36,696 bases of DNA from Deltaproteobacteria bacterium (GCA_029881655.1 JAOUME010000012.1:1-36696), one strand, 5' to 3'. Shown: positions 1 through 10,392, counted from the stretch's first letter. The notes: a model not told the origin generated them from the sequence alone. Translations and numbers: made by a program.

Positions 1-57
1 AAAATAGGGATAATTATTTTTACTATTTTCGTGTTCATTGTTATTATAATTATGCGC

Positions 58-1485
58 TTATTGGTTATTCTTAGCCATGTTCGCCATAAACTCATCTGCC
101 CAGGAACCTCCCAGAGCCTTTAAGAGAGAAACATAAATTTCAAGTTTTTCCCTTTGGGCCGTGATCTGGTTTCTTTGCGCCGTATAAAATTGTGACTGGA
201 TGGTGATGACCTGAAACCAATCAACGATCCCCTGCCGATAATCCTCCTTGATCAGTTTTAGGTTCAAACCGGAAACCTCTTTTTGTCTGGACAGGAGTTC
301 AATTTTCTCATCCTTTTTATGAAGATCCCTCAAGGCCAGTTCGACCTCATTGATAGCCTGGATCAGGGTTGACCTGTAATTGATCAGCCTTTCCTGAACC
401 AATTTCTCCCGGCGGACGACTTCGGCCTTTCTTCCTCCAGCGTCAAACAAGGGCAACGCCAAGTTCCCAATCAGGTTCCAAAGCATGTTGCCCGGATCGA
501 CAATGTCTGAAAGGCTTTCGCTGTGGTATCCGCTTGAAGCCGTAAGGCTGAGGCTCGGAAACCTTGCGGCGACAGCGACACCCACCCTGAAATCGGCGGA
601 CTTGACTCTGGCGATGGCTGAGCGAACGTCATGTCTTCGCTTTAAAAGCTCTGAGGGCAACCCAGCGTTGATTGGCGGAAGCTCTATGTCCAGCTTCGGT
701 TTTTCGCGTAATTCAATCTCACCGGGCATCCGTCCCAGCAAAAACGTCAGGTTCAGTGCGGCCTGCTCAAAAGAACTCCCTGAATCCAGGAGTTGCGATC
801 TTAATTGCAAAACCTGCCTTTGCGCCTGCAACACATCCGAAAACCTTGCCGTTCCCAGGCGGTACTTGCCGTTGATCAGACTCAAGCTTTCTTGCTCAGC
901 CTCCAGGGTTTGACGCGACAACTCGATTTGCGAGTTCAATTCCAGCAGCCTTAACCAGGAAAAGACGATGTTTTTCGCGGTTTCCTGCAAAAGTGATTTG
1001 TGATCTTCTACGCTCGCCAGCAGATCCAACTCGACAGCGCTGAGCTCTGAGCTGTTTTTCGCGAACAGATCAATCTCATATGACGCGCTCATCGAAAGAG
1101 AGGCACTGTCGATGGTAGCCGAACCCAACGTACTGTTCCCGATGGTCTTGTTTTTTCCCTTTGAAACGCCCAGGTTTAAACTCGGAAATAATCTCGACCA
1201 GGCGATATCCTTTGAGGCTAAAGTCTGCCCGATCCTTTCTTTGGAAGCCAGGACCGCGTGATTATGCGATAAGCCTTCATCGACGATTTGGTTTAACTGC
1301 TCGCTTTTTAAGTGGAGCCACCACTTGCCGCTATCTTTAAAATCCCCGGTTTTTATGCTAAACTGGAGGGGAAACTTGCCGCTTTCGACCTCGGGGATCA
1401 CGATAGGGGCATGAGGAGAACAACCACTCGTCAAAAGCAGTAACAGCCATAAGATTATGCAGTAAAAGACTGATTTGTATAACAT
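58..1485 (-). CDS. RND-type efflux system outer membrane lipoprotein (TolC/OprM/NodT family)
   Basis: 475-aa ORF; signal peptide and lipobox (LLLLTSGC); OEP-type repeats and 'LLKRRHDVRSAIARVKSADFRVGVAVAARFPSLSLTASSG' motif. Confidence 0.9.
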   Translation of the reverse strand: MLYKSVFYCIILWLLLLLTSGCSPHAPIVIPEVESGKFPLQFSIKTGDFKDSGKWWLHLKSEQLNQIVDEGLSHNHAVLASKERIGQTLASKDIAWSRLFPSLNLGVSKGKNKTIGNSTLGSATIDSASLSMSASYEIDLFAKNSSELSAVELDLLASVEDHKSLLQETAKNIVFSWLRLLELNSQIELSRQTLEAEQESLSLINGKYRLGTARFSDVLQAQRQVLQLRSQLLDSGSSFEQAALNLTFLLGRMPGEIELREKPKLDIELPPINAGLPSELLKRRHDVRSAIARVKSADFRVGVAVAARFPSLSLTASSGYHSESLSDIVDPGNMLWNLIGNLALPLFDAGGRKAEVVRREKLVQERLINYRSTLIQAINEVELALRDLHKKDEKIELLSRQKEVSGLNLKLIKEDYRQGIVDWFQVITIQSQFYTAQRNQITAQREKLEIYVSLLKALGGSWADEFMANMAKNNQ

Positions 1486-1832
1486 ATTAAACCTTACCTC
1501 TAATCTTCACTTGACCATTAGCATCCCAAACCCGGAGGGGCGATTATATCCGGTTAAACTGTTGGTTATTGGTGAACTCATCTATAATATTAGCCTATCA
1601 GTAAATTATTGCATTAACAAATTGTAACAAGGAAGGATTTTTTTAAACTAAAAGGGAAAAGAGCGAGTAATTGAAATATAAGATTCGAAATGTTTGAACG
1701 TGAATACTAAAGAGCCGTTTTGAATAGATCAAGCGCATTGATAAAGCGTCGCGTACCCGGAGCCTTGGCCTAAAGTCCTCGGTTTAGGTAGAATCGTTAT
1801 ACTTTCTCCCGCCGCTTATCAGGTGGTCAAGT

Positions 1833-2333
1833 TTACAGATTTTCGATTTCCAGGCCCACTTTATTGTTTGATCCCAAGATGACGATATAATTATGACCGT
1901 ATTTTTTGGCGCATTTGGGGCAGAGCGGGTAATAAAACAACATTCCCTGCAGGGTGGTTCCCTTAGCCCGCAGATAGTCTTTCATCTGAGAAATAAACTT
2001 ACCCATCTTGCTGTAGGGACCCTCAAAGACCTTGCTTTCGAAATTCCCTTTGATGCGGCTCATCTTCGCGCCAGGAATTATCTTGGTTACCTGAGTATAG
2101 ACATCAGCTCCCCAAAGGCTGTCTTCAGCGGTTAGCACGACCTGTTCTTCGCCTTTCGCTCCGGCGGCTTCGATCTTTTCCATGTCTCTTTTCATCACCG
2201 CTCCGAAATTAAGGGGGATATGAAAAAAGCTTTTTACCCTGTCTTTCATAAAAAGTTTTCCTTCAAAATCGAGGGTGGTTTCATCCCAAGGAGCGGGTTC
2301 GAACTTGGGACAGCATGTGGTTTCTTGCTTCAT
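1833..2333 (-). CDS. Conserved hypothetical protein (CCPKFxPxPWD N-terminus, CPKCAKKYGHNY C-terminus)
   Basis: 166-aa ORF, coding-like composition, N-terminal CCPKF and C-terminal CPxC motifs. Confidence 0.65.
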   Translation of the reverse strand: MKQETTCCPKFEPAPWDETTLDFEGKLFMKDRVKSFFHIPLNFGAVMKRDMEKIEAAGAKGEEQVVLTAEDSLWGADVYTQVTKIIPGAKMSRIKGNFESKVFEGPYSKMGKFISQMKDYLRAKGTTLQGMLFYYPLCPKCAKKYGHNYIVILGSNNKVGLEIENL

Positions 2334-2547
2334 CGTTTATCCTGTTTTGGGTATTGGACTGACTTTTTCATTATTTTACGATGTTTCAAACCGTCTTTGC
2401 AAACCTTTTTCTCTTTTTTAGCGATACTTTATCATTCATAAAATCATAATGACTTTGCAAAATTAAAAGCAAGCGGGTAGTCTTTAGATGTTTGAATTAA
2501 ATAAACAGTTTGAGAGACTGTGTTAGATAAACGCTCCCCCGCTTTAT

Positions 2548-3744
2548 CTAGGCCTCCGCCAAAGCCTGCCCCGCGGCGTGACCCGAGGCCCAGGCCCAAT
2601 GGAGATTATAACTCCCCAATAATCCGGTGACATCCAACAGTTCCCCGATGAAATAAAGACCCTTGACGGCCTTTGCCTCCATAGTTTTGGAGGAAATATC
2701 CCGGCTGTCCACCCCGCCTTGGGTGACCTCGGCCTTTTTATAGCCCTCGGTTCCCTGTGGGATAAATGACCAGGCCTGAAATTGGTTTACGACCAAGTCC
2801 AACTCCTTTTGGGTGAGGTTTGGCAAGTCCTTCTCAGCTATGGCGACCTCCTTTTCCAGCCAGAACTTCACGAACCTTGAGGGCAAATGGAAACTAAGCA
2901 GACGGCTGAGCGATTTCGTTCCTCCTTTTTGACGGGCTTGCCCGATGAGTTCCGCCAGATTTTGATCTGGCAGAAAATTAAGGGTAACTTTCTGCCCTTC
3001 CGTCCAATAAAGGCTGGCTTTCAGGATCGCCGGGCCGGAGAATCCCAGATGCGTGAAAAGGAAGTCGTCCGCGATCACCCGATCCTTGATTTCAACCACC
3101 AATGGAAGCGAAAGCCCCGCGAGTTTATGATAGCCCCCATAAAGCAGAGGAACCAAAGCCGGAGCGGTCTTTATCCGGTTTAGCCCAAACTGAGCCGCCA
3201 CCCGGTACCCGATATCGCTCGCGCCCAGCCCCTTAAACGAAAGCCCCCCCGTTGCCAGTACCAGATTATTAGCTTCAAAGCTCCATTCACCGGAAATCAC
3301 CAAAAAGCGGTTCTCCTTCCTTATCACCTTCTGGGCCTCGAATTGAACCCTGATCTCGACCCCGACTTTATCGCACTCTTTCACCAGAACACCCAAAACC
3401 CTCTCCGCTCCCTCTTCGCAAAAGAGTTGGCCTAGTTTTTTCTCGTAAAAACGAACGCCATGAGATTCGATCAATTCGATGAAGGCCTGGGCCGGATAAC
3501 GGGAAAGGGCGGATTTACAGAAATGGGGGTTTCGCGACCGGTAATCCTCGGGGCTGATGCTCAGGTTGGTGAAATTACAGTTGCCACCGCCTGAAGCGAG
3601 AATTTTTCTGCCCAATTGGGCGTTATGCTCTAAAAGCAAGACCCTTTTTCCGCCTTGAGCCGCGACGGCCGCGCACATAAGGCCGGAGGCACCGCCGCCA
3701 ATAACGATTGCGTCATAAAGGGTCATGGTTTTTATTCTGATCAA
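2548..3744 (-). CDS. NAD(P)/FAD-dependent oxidoreductase, HI0933/YhiN/BaiN-like flavoprotein
   Basis: 'YDAIVIGGGASGLMCAAVAAQGGKRVLLLEHNAQLGRKILASGGGNCNFTN' FAD site and C-terminal 'GLYFIGELLDVTGLLGSYNLHWAWASGHAAG'. Likely start is the ATG at MTLYDA rather than the upstream codon. Confidence 0.9.
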   Translation of the reverse strand: MIRIKTMTLYDAIVIGGGASGLMCAAVAAQGGKRVLLLEHNAQLGRKILASGGGNCNFTNLSISPEDYRSRNPHFCKSALSRYPAQAFIELIESHGVRFYEKKLGQLFCEEGAERVLGVLVKECDKVGVEIRVQFEAQKVIRKENRFLVISGEWSFEANNLVLATGGLSFKGLGASDIGYRVAAQFGLNRIKTAPALVPLLYGGYHKLAGLSLPLVVEIKDRVIADDFLFTHLGFSGPAILKASLYWTEGQKVTLNFLPDQNLAELIGQARQKGGTKSLSRLLSFHLPSRFVKFWLEKEVAIAEKDLPNLTQKELDLVVNQFQAWSFIPQGTEGYKKAEVTQGGVDSRDISSKTMEAKAVKGLYFIGELLDVTGLLGSYNLHWAWASGHAAGQALAEA

Positions 3745-4178
3745 GGTTCATGGAATCGATCTTAATTGGAAACCATCGCCACGCTTTCAGTCAAGGCTTG
3801 GGGTAAGAGGGGAGTGGAGATTGTTTTATTGGATTATGACCCCATAAATTTGATCCAGTCTTGTGATTTTAATTCGGTTCTTTGCGAAATTACTAATTAT
3901 AGTTTTTATACTCATGATGTCACCTTAAATCCATTTTCTGTTTCAAGGTGATAAGCCTATATTAAATCATCATGTAGAGGAAGTCGAAGATAATTCATAT
4001 AATTAGCTATTAAAATATGGTAGTTTTCAGGTTAAAGTTTACGCACAAGAAATTTCTTTTGAGAACTTTTTTATGTTTTTTATGATTCGTTTGGGATTAA
4101 AGTAGATATTTTTGATTAGGACAATAACATGGTGTTTAAATAATTTTTCTATAGGATTCCTTCCATAACGAAAGCTTT

Positions 4179-4739
4179 TTGAATGGAACCATTGTCAAAG
4201 TCGATAAGGTCACGAAAGCTCAGATAACCTTGCCTGTAACAGTTGCTAAATATGGTACGGTCGTCTTGAACAATGCGCTCTACCAGACCAATTATTCCAC
4301 GCACCGCTTTGACGCGATTGACTTGACAACCTATGCGCAGACGACAGTCTATGGTACTTGCGGTCAGGTAGGGAATGTCGATGGGATCGGCGCGGCGGCT
4401 CGCTTTAGTAAGCCGGCGGATTTTGTGACCGATGGAACCGATTTATACCTTGCTGACAAAGGTAATGGGGCCATCAAAAAGATCACGGTTTCAACCGGCC
4501 AAGTCACCACTTTAATCAGTGGTTTAGGCTCAGGTCTCGCGAGAATGGCCATTGATAAAGACAATATCTACTTTACATCATGGCAAGCTGAGACCATCCG
4601 CAAGTATAATCTGTTGACCAATGTTCTCAGTACAATTGTTCTTTTTGGAACCTTTAACGGCTTAGTCGCCATCACAACCGACGGAACATCGTTATATGTT
4701 ACCGACAGCAACAATTTGAGGGTGAAAGTAGTTAATTAA
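4179..4739 (+). pseudogene. NHL/beta-propeller repeat protein fragment, N-terminally truncated
   Basis: 186-aa ORF with NHL-like repeats ('ADKGNGAIKKITVSTGQVTTL', 'FVTDGTDLYLADKG'). No signal peptide, starts mid-repeat at a TTG codon, no convincing RBS. Confidence 0.55.
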
Positions 4740-4761
4740 TCCTCAGCAAAGTCTAAAATCG

Positions 4762-4794
4762 CGTATCAGCCGGAGCTATGCTTCGGTTGATACG
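4762..4794 (+). terminator. Strong RNA hairpin downstream of the NHL fragment (possible terminator or REP-like element)
   Basis: CGTATCAGCCGGAGC-TAT-GCTTCGGTTGATACG: 15-bp stem, 3-nt loop, two G-U wobbles that pair only in plus-strand RNA. No T-tract follows. Confidence 0.5.
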
Positions 4795-5153
4795 AGGTTA
4801 AAGCTCTTCTATCCTTGCTCCAATCGTATTTACTCTGCCTGTTTTTTCCACTTTTCAGTCAGTATTGAGCGTCTTCACAAAATAAATCTGCCTATCCCGG
4901 TCAGCCGAAACATAGTCAGCGCGCGTATTTCGAAAAAACACCGCGTCAAGACGGACCAGCCGAAGGAAATATGGGGGGAACACAGCTATAAAAAGGGAAG
5001 AAGAATCGATTTATTAATGAGACTCTGTAGGTAGTAATTCGGGAGATAAAAGCTTAACCGGGTAAAAACAACGGCTAATCAAATCAGAAGACAGACTCGC
5101 CCTGATCGTTTTTTCCGGTATGGCCTTAAAGAGTTGAATTCGCGATCAACGCG

Positions 5154-5597
5154 CTAGATTTTTACGCAGGGACTTCTGCTCTTATAGTCGGTATTCGCGA
5201 TTTTTAGGATCGCTTTATGGTGGCCGATTAAATCCTCGATGGTTTTTTCAGAGAACCCGATCGTAGAGCCGATAATCAACAAAACAATTTCTTCCTGTTC
5301 GTCAAAGTTAAAATCGGAAACAGCGACATGCAGGAGTATCAAAAACATCTTCATCACGGTCGAGTGATCGCTTTGCGCTAAGTTGGGCAAGGCCCCCAAT
5401 TTTTGTTTATTTTTAACCCTTTCGAAGATATCCAGCGCCGTTTGTGAGTCTTCCAGTTTGATTTTCGCTAAAATCTGTTTAATAAACTCAAGCTCGGAAT
5501 GAACCACCTTTCCATCCGCTAAAATAATATGCGCCACATACCACGCCATGGCCTCCTTCTCTTTGGGGCTTAAACTATCGAGATAATTTCCGTACAT
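5154..5597 (-). CDS. TerB-like (tellurite resistance TerB/DjlA-type domain) protein
   Basis: 147 aa; 'AWYVAHIILADGKVVHSELEFIKQILAKI' and 'VSDFNFDEQEEIVLLIIGSTIGFS' acidic helical repeats. Confidence 0.65.
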   Translation of the reverse strand: MYGNYLDSLSPKEKEAMAWYVAHIILADGKVVHSELEFIKQILAKIKLEDSQTALDIFERVKNKQKLGALPNLAQSDHSTVMKMFLILLHVAVSDFNFDEQEEIVLLIIGSTIGFSEKTIEDLIGHHKAILKIANTDYKSRSPCVKI

Positions 5598-6490
5598 TCA
5601 ACCTTCCCGTTTATCTGTTCGTCAATCGTAGTATTTTAGTTGAGTTAAAAAATATAATATATAACACTAAATCAGTCAACCTGAAGCAAGGGGAGCAACA
5701 TGGCTTGAACCATCCCGCTTTGGATAAAATATCAAAAATTGAAGCTGATTTTAATAAGATACTTGATAGTGTTGGCTGCCTGGGATCGAAAAATATCAAT
5801 TCATGCGGTTTGAGCCTCTATTAGAAATATTCCCACAGCTCAACGCCATGAATACCGTCATCTGCGCGGAAATAAAGTTTGCCTAGCGATCACGATCGAT
5901 TAATCGTGCCTTTATTAATCACAAAATTGACAAAAATTCAATATATTATGACTTCTCGCTAGACAATCACCGCCTGATCCAAACCATTAACCCCGCATCC
6001 AAGTAAAACAATGAGGCTGTCTATCGGTAATTGAGATGAACAAATTCTTTCTGTTTGATTGCGCGATAAATGATCATCCTCCTATCTATGCCTATTTGCA
6101 GCTAACATCAGATCCGCTATTTAAAGCTCACAATCCCGGGAATTTGACAGCCCTTTCGTTTGCGGAGTTTTCTTCCGGATAAAAAATCAGACCTGATTTT
6201 AGGCGAGTATTTTCAATCGCAAGATTGCGACCTGAATAAGTCATACGTAAGCGAATGATATAAAGTACTTATGTTGAATTCGAATTAATTTTCATCAAAG
6301 ATGATGAATAAATTCCGTGGGGATTGTATTTGCTTTGAATTTTATTTTACCCTATTTTAGGAGCCAAAGACAGCAGATGACCTTTCCGATAACAAATAAA
6401 ATTTCTGGAAACCGGATTTCCCAATACAATCGTCAATTTACGTGAATCCACAGAGAAGCCAATTTTATCAATTCACCGCTATGAAGACGC

Positions 6491-7636
6491 ATGCGATTTG
6501 AAATCACCATAGATAAATTCACTCCGCCAGGGATTGGACTTGGTTTCTTTGAGAACCGGGCCATTTTCGTCCCCGCTTCCGCTCCGGGAGACCGGCTTTT
6601 GGTGGAGTTAACCAAAGATAAAAAGGATCACGCCGAAGCGCGGATTTTAGAGATATTGGCGGCTGGAGAGGAAAGAATCGAAGCGTCTTGTCCTCACTAC
6701 AGCCATTGCGGCGGTTGCGACCTGATGCATCTCAGCTACGAGCGACAATTAACTCTCAAGGCTCAACTCCTCAAGGAAACCCTTAAACATCATGGCATCG
6801 ACTGGCAGGAAGCGGTCGTCCCCTCTCCATCAAACGAGTACTACCGTTACAAGGCCAGTTTAAAACTGGGTGTATCAGGGCCAGGCTTTAACCGCCGTCA
6901 ATCAGAAGAGGTGGTGGACATTCCACATTGCAAAATCCTGGCAAAGCCCCTCATAGAGATACTCCCCAGAATCGCCAGTTTAAAACTGCCTGTGGGAGAC
7001 CTCTCCCTGCTTGCCAGCCGCGAAACAAATCAGGTTGCGGGTATGATCCACATCGGCAAGAGACAACAATCCCTACCCGGCTTTCATTTCGCGGTTAAAG
7101 AAGACTACGGTCTCGGCTCGCTGGATCTTTGGGCGGCGAATTTCGCTCAGGCCAATCCCCTGATAACCGCTTTGATGTTGGGAGAGATCGGTGAGGCCAG
7201 TAAGTCCGGCGGCTTTGCCCTGGAGCTTTACGCCGGAAGCGGAACCCTAACCCTCGCGCTGGCAAAAGCGGTACCCAAGGTCCTGGCGTTGGAGGCCAAT
7301 CCCAAGGCCGTCAAACTGCTCCAAAGTAATATGGAGACGCACGGACTGGAGAATGTCAGCGTCCGGGCCGAAATAGCCAAAAAGAGCAATATCCCCAGGA
7401 ACGCGGATCTGATCCTCGTTGACCCTCCACGGGTTGGGATGGAACGGGTTTTAACTGACCGGATCATCAAGTCCCAGGCCGGCAAATTGATCTACATGAG
7501 TTGCAACCCCGCCTCCCAGGCGAGCGATCTGAAGTTGTTGATCGAAAAGGGGGGATTTCAGCTGAAGTGGCTAAAAGCTTATGACATGTATTGCCACTCT
7601 AGCCACCTGGAGACGCTGGCTCTGCTGGAGAGGTAG
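6491..7636 (+). CDS. TRAM-domain class I SAM-dependent RNA m5U methyltransferase (TrmA/RlmC/RlmD family)
   Basis: N-terminal TRAM-like domain, FeS cluster motif CPHYSHCGGC (CX5CX2C), 'LELYAGSGTLTLALA', 'LILVDPPRVGME', 'LIYMSCNPAS'. Confidence 0.9.
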   Translation: MRFEITIDKFTPPGIGLGFFENRAIFVPASAPGDRLLVELTKDKKDHAEARILEILAAGEERIEASCPHYSHCGGCDLMHLSYERQLTLKAQLLKETLKHHGIDWQEAVVPSPSNEYYRYKASLKLGVSGPGFNRRQSEEVVDIPHCKILAKPLIEILPRIASLKLPVGDLSLLASRETNQVAGMIHIGKRQQSLPGFHFAVKEDYGLGSLDLWAANFAQANPLITALMLGEIGEASKSGGFALELYAGSGTLTLALAKAVPKVLALEANPKAVKLLQSNMETHGLENVSVRAEIAKKSNIPRNADLILVDPPRVGMERVLTDRIIKSQAGKLIYMSCNPASQASDLKLLIEKGGFQLKWLKAYDMYCHSSHLETLALLER

Positions 7637-7651
7637 TCGAAACGGCCTGAA

Positions 7652-7993
7652 TTAGGTAATGGCGGAACCCTTGGCGATATAGTTGATCTTCTCGCCCAAC
7701 TCGATCAGCTCAAACAAAAGTTTCTCACCCAGGATTCGAGTCGCCTGAAGCTTGTCGTATTCCATTTTGAACATCAAGATTCCCATGGTGGACAGAATAT
7801 CCTCGACGTTATCGTAGTCCTTAACCATCTCAGGCTTCCCCGGAATCTTCAAACTGAACTCTTCCTTTTCGCTGTTCTCGATATAAAAGACGAGTTCCTC
7901 ACCCTCCATTCGGCAGCCAAAACCGAGCCCATTGCCGCTTGCCAATCTCAGGATACTCTCGACCTCATCCACAAAATACTCATCGCCGCTCAT
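7652..7993 (-). CDS. Hypothetical protein
   Basis: 113-aa ORF with coding-like composition; no recognised domain. Confidence 0.5.
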   Translation of the reverse strand: MSGDEYFVDEVESILRLASGNGLGFGCRMEGEELVFYIENSEKEEFSLKIPGKPEMVKDYDNVEDILSTMGILMFKMEYDKLQATRILGEKLLFELIELGEKINYIAKGSAIT

Positions 7994-8265
7994 GATCTCC
8001 CAGGGTAAATTTGTTATTGATTTTAAGATGAATGATCCTAACCTGCCATTAAATCTCTCATTGTTTCAAGCAAAAAACAAGAGCTGATCGCATCCAGTTC
8101 AACGGCCTTTCTCCGCCATAGTTTGCCGATGCAATTTCAATGAAATCCCTTACTTCATCAGTGTGATGAGCCGGACTTTGATTTTGAAGCACTGCCACCA
8201 CTCAATATCATCACCTCTCAAGTATAACGTAAACAACCAACTATTTAAGCTTTTCATAAAATTCC

Positions 8266-8294
8266 TTGACAGCTCACCCTAACACTGTTAGGGT
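8266..8294 (+). promoter_or_regulatory. Putative promoter (TTGACA-N17-TAGGGT) overlapped by a 19-bp perfect palindrome, likely TetR operator
   Basis: TTGACA at 8266-8271; palindrome ACCCTAACA-C-TGTTAGGGT at 8276-8294 occupies the spacer and -10; the operon encodes a TetR regulator. Confidence 0.65.
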
Positions 8295-8325
8295 TTATTC
8301 AGAACCATTCAAAAAAGGAGGTCAT

Positions 8326-9483
8326 ATGAAACCCGAACTATTTGTTGGAGCGTTCATCATGATGCTTACTTCCGGCTGCACATCAGCGTTGCTTCACTCC
8401 GAAGCGGACGTTGATTCTTTGATGGGGAGTCTGACCCGTGAGGAAAAAGTCCCTGGGATCCAGTACGTGGTGGTCACGAAAGATCGAACCATAAAATCCA
8501 AAGCCGCCGGATTTTCCGATATCAAACATCAAACGAGGATGAAACCCGATAGCCTGATGATGGCCTATTCGATGTCAAAGACGTTTACTGCGGTCGCGGC
8601 GCTTCAACTGGCCGAGCGGGGCATTCTCGATCTTGGCGGGTCCGTGAAAAACTATCTGCCCGATATCCCCTATCCTGATGAACTCAAAGTCCGTCACCTA
8701 ATTTCACAAACATCAGGCATCCCCAACCCCATCCCGCTGAAATGGGTTCATACCCCTGATGAACATCTCCGCTACGACAGCGGGGCGGATTATCGACAGT
8801 TAATCGGAGATAACCGTGAACTGGATTTCACTCCAGGAGAGAAGTACGCCTATTCGAATCTTTCCTACTGGACTCTGGAGCGGCTGGTTGAAAAGATCAC
8901 GGGCGTTGCTTTTCCTGAGTATATGAGAAATGAGGTTTTTTCGCCGCTGGGTCTTGATCCCAGGAAAGCCGGTTTTGAGTACTCGTCGGCTTCCACACCG
9001 GTAAAAGGCTATTTGGGGCGCTATAGTCTCATCAATTTATTGAAATGGACGGTTACGGACAGAAAACTCTGGGGTGAATATGAAAAAAACTGGCTTAACA
9101 TCAAGCCGCATTATCTCAATTCTCCTGGAATGGGAGGGGTTTTGGTCTCGGCAGACTCCGTCGGTCTCTTTCTTAAGGATCTCCTTAAAGAAAAGCCAGT
9201 GTTGTTTAAAGAAGATGGTATGGGTAAAAAATGGCTGTTTGAGGTGCAGAAAAACAACTTGGGTGAAGACGTTCCCATGACACTTGGATGGCATGTCGGG
9301 AAATCGGAATCGGGAGAACGGTTCTTCTACAAGGAGGGCGGGGGAGCCGGGTTTCATTGTGAAATGCGGATTTATCCGGATGAAGGAATAGCGAGCGTCG
9401 TCATGGCCAATTCGACGGCCTTTAATGTTAAAAAATTCTTAAACCAGGCTGACCCGGTCTTTCTTATTAAAAAACTCAAGTAG
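8326..9483 (+). CDS. Serine hydrolase, beta-lactamase (class C)/CubicO family, lipoprotein
   Basis: SxxK motif 'YSMSKTFTA', YxN motif 'YAYSNLSYW', lipobox 'MLTSGCTS'. ORF track starts at 8266, but ATG 8326 has the RBS AAAAAAGGAGG. Confidence 0.88.
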   Translation: MKPELFVGAFIMMLTSGCTSALLHSEADVDSLMGSLTREEKVPGIQYVVVTKDRTIKSKAAGFSDIKHQTRMKPDSLMMAYSMSKTFTAVAALQLAERGILDLGGSVKNYLPDIPYPDELKVRHLISQTSGIPNPIPLKWVHTPDEHLRYDSGADYRQLIGDNRELDFTPGEKYAYSNLSYWTLERLVEKITGVAFPEYMRNEVFSPLGLDPRKAGFEYSSASTPVKGYLGRYSLINLLKWTVTDRKLWGEYEKNWLNIKPHYLNSPGMGGVLVSADSVGLFLKDLLKEKPVLFKEDGMGKKWLFEVQKNNLGEDVPMTLGWHVGKSESGERFFYKEGGGAGFHCEMRIYPDEGIASVVMANSTAFNVKKFLNQADPVFLIKKLK

Positions 9484-9491
9484 GAGATAAG

Positions 9492-10070
9492 ATGGGAACT
9501 CGTGATAAAATTCTCACTCAAGCCACAGCCCATCTTAAGGAAGTCGGCCTGGCGAGACTTTCTTTAAGACAAATCGCGGTCTCAGTCGGAATTAAGGCTC
9601 CCTCGATTTATGAGCATTTCAGATCAAAGGAGGAGATCATCGACGCCATCAGGGAGAACGCGGCTCAATCGCTCACCCTCCAGATGACGGAGGCGGCCCT
9701 GGCACGCGAAAGTCCGGAGGATTCCCTGATTCAGGCAGGAGTGGCTTACGTCCTTTACGCCATTACGGAGCAGGAGACTTTTCAGGTCTTCTTTCAGCTC
9801 ATGCGGACCAAACGTAGGACACTTACAGAAAAGGTCTCCGAGGATTCCCCCTACAGCGTTATTTCCGGTCTTTTCGTTGAGTATTTTAAAGACCGTGGGA
9901 AAACGATTAGCCAAGAGAAAATCGAGGAATTATCTTATGGTTACTGGTCCCTGATCCATGGAGCGGCAGTATTGAGAACCACTTTTTTAAAAGGATTCAA
10001 GGCGGACTTCGAACAAGCGGACACAAATAATTTTCATCGATTTTTACTAGGCAGTCTGGAGGTGATATGA
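9492..10070 (+). CDS. TetR/AcrR family transcriptional regulator
   Basis: 'RDKILTQATAHLKEVGLARLSLRQIAVSVGIKAPSIYEHFRSKEEIID' TetR HTH; 8 nt after the serine hydrolase stop. Confidence 0.92.
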   Translation: MGTRDKILTQATAHLKEVGLARLSLRQIAVSVGIKAPSIYEHFRSKEEIIDAIRENAAQSLTLQMTEAALARESPEDSLIQAGVAYVLYAITEQETFQVFFQLMRTKRRTLTEKVSEDSPYSVISGLFVEYFKDRGKTISQEKIEELSYGYWSLIHGAAVLRTTFLKGFKADFEQADTNNFHRFLLGSLEVI

Positions 10071-10265
10071 AAACGAACTTTTTTGAGACTTTGGGGAATA
10101 TTCACTATTTTATCGGGACTGACTCTCCTTTTATTTTGGTATCTTTATGTGATTTTGCTGCCCTGCGGGGAGCTAAAGGACCGTTTGGCGATTCTCGTAT
10201 TGGGCTGCGGGCTGTTCGGATCGGTGATACAACATATTGAGTGGCCTCAAAGATATTCAGTCTAA
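10067..10265 (+). pseudogene. Small membrane protein gene with an apparent frameshift in a T6 run
   Basis: ATG 10067 overlaps the TetR stop (ATGA). Removing one T from 10079-10084 joins it in frame to the 10083-10265 ORF (MKTNF-LRLWGIFTILSGLTLLLFWYLYVILLPCGELKDRLAILVLGCGLFGSVIQHIEWPQRYSV). Confidence 0.5.
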
Positions 10266-10392
10266 TGGATGCAGACGGTGGTTGGTTCTATGGAAACTGA
10301 GGGTTGACATCAAATCACAGTGCTTAAACGTCCCAGCTTGGGATCAGACCTACTTTACAGTTTCATTCGCGTAAATCTACAATCCACTTAAA

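Noticed and set aside
485-913. 142-aa plus-strand ORF inside the efflux lipoprotein gene
   Set aside because: Antisense shadow ORF, Ser/Arg/Cys-rich with no domain.
5154-5597. TerB-like gene as evidence of a tellurite/Ter stress system
   Set aside because: No TerC/D/E/Z partners nearby; solitary TerB-like domains are common and not specific.
5891-5908. CACGAT-CGATTA-ATCGTG inverted repeat
   Set aside because: Short arms, no adjacent gene to regulate; likely chance.
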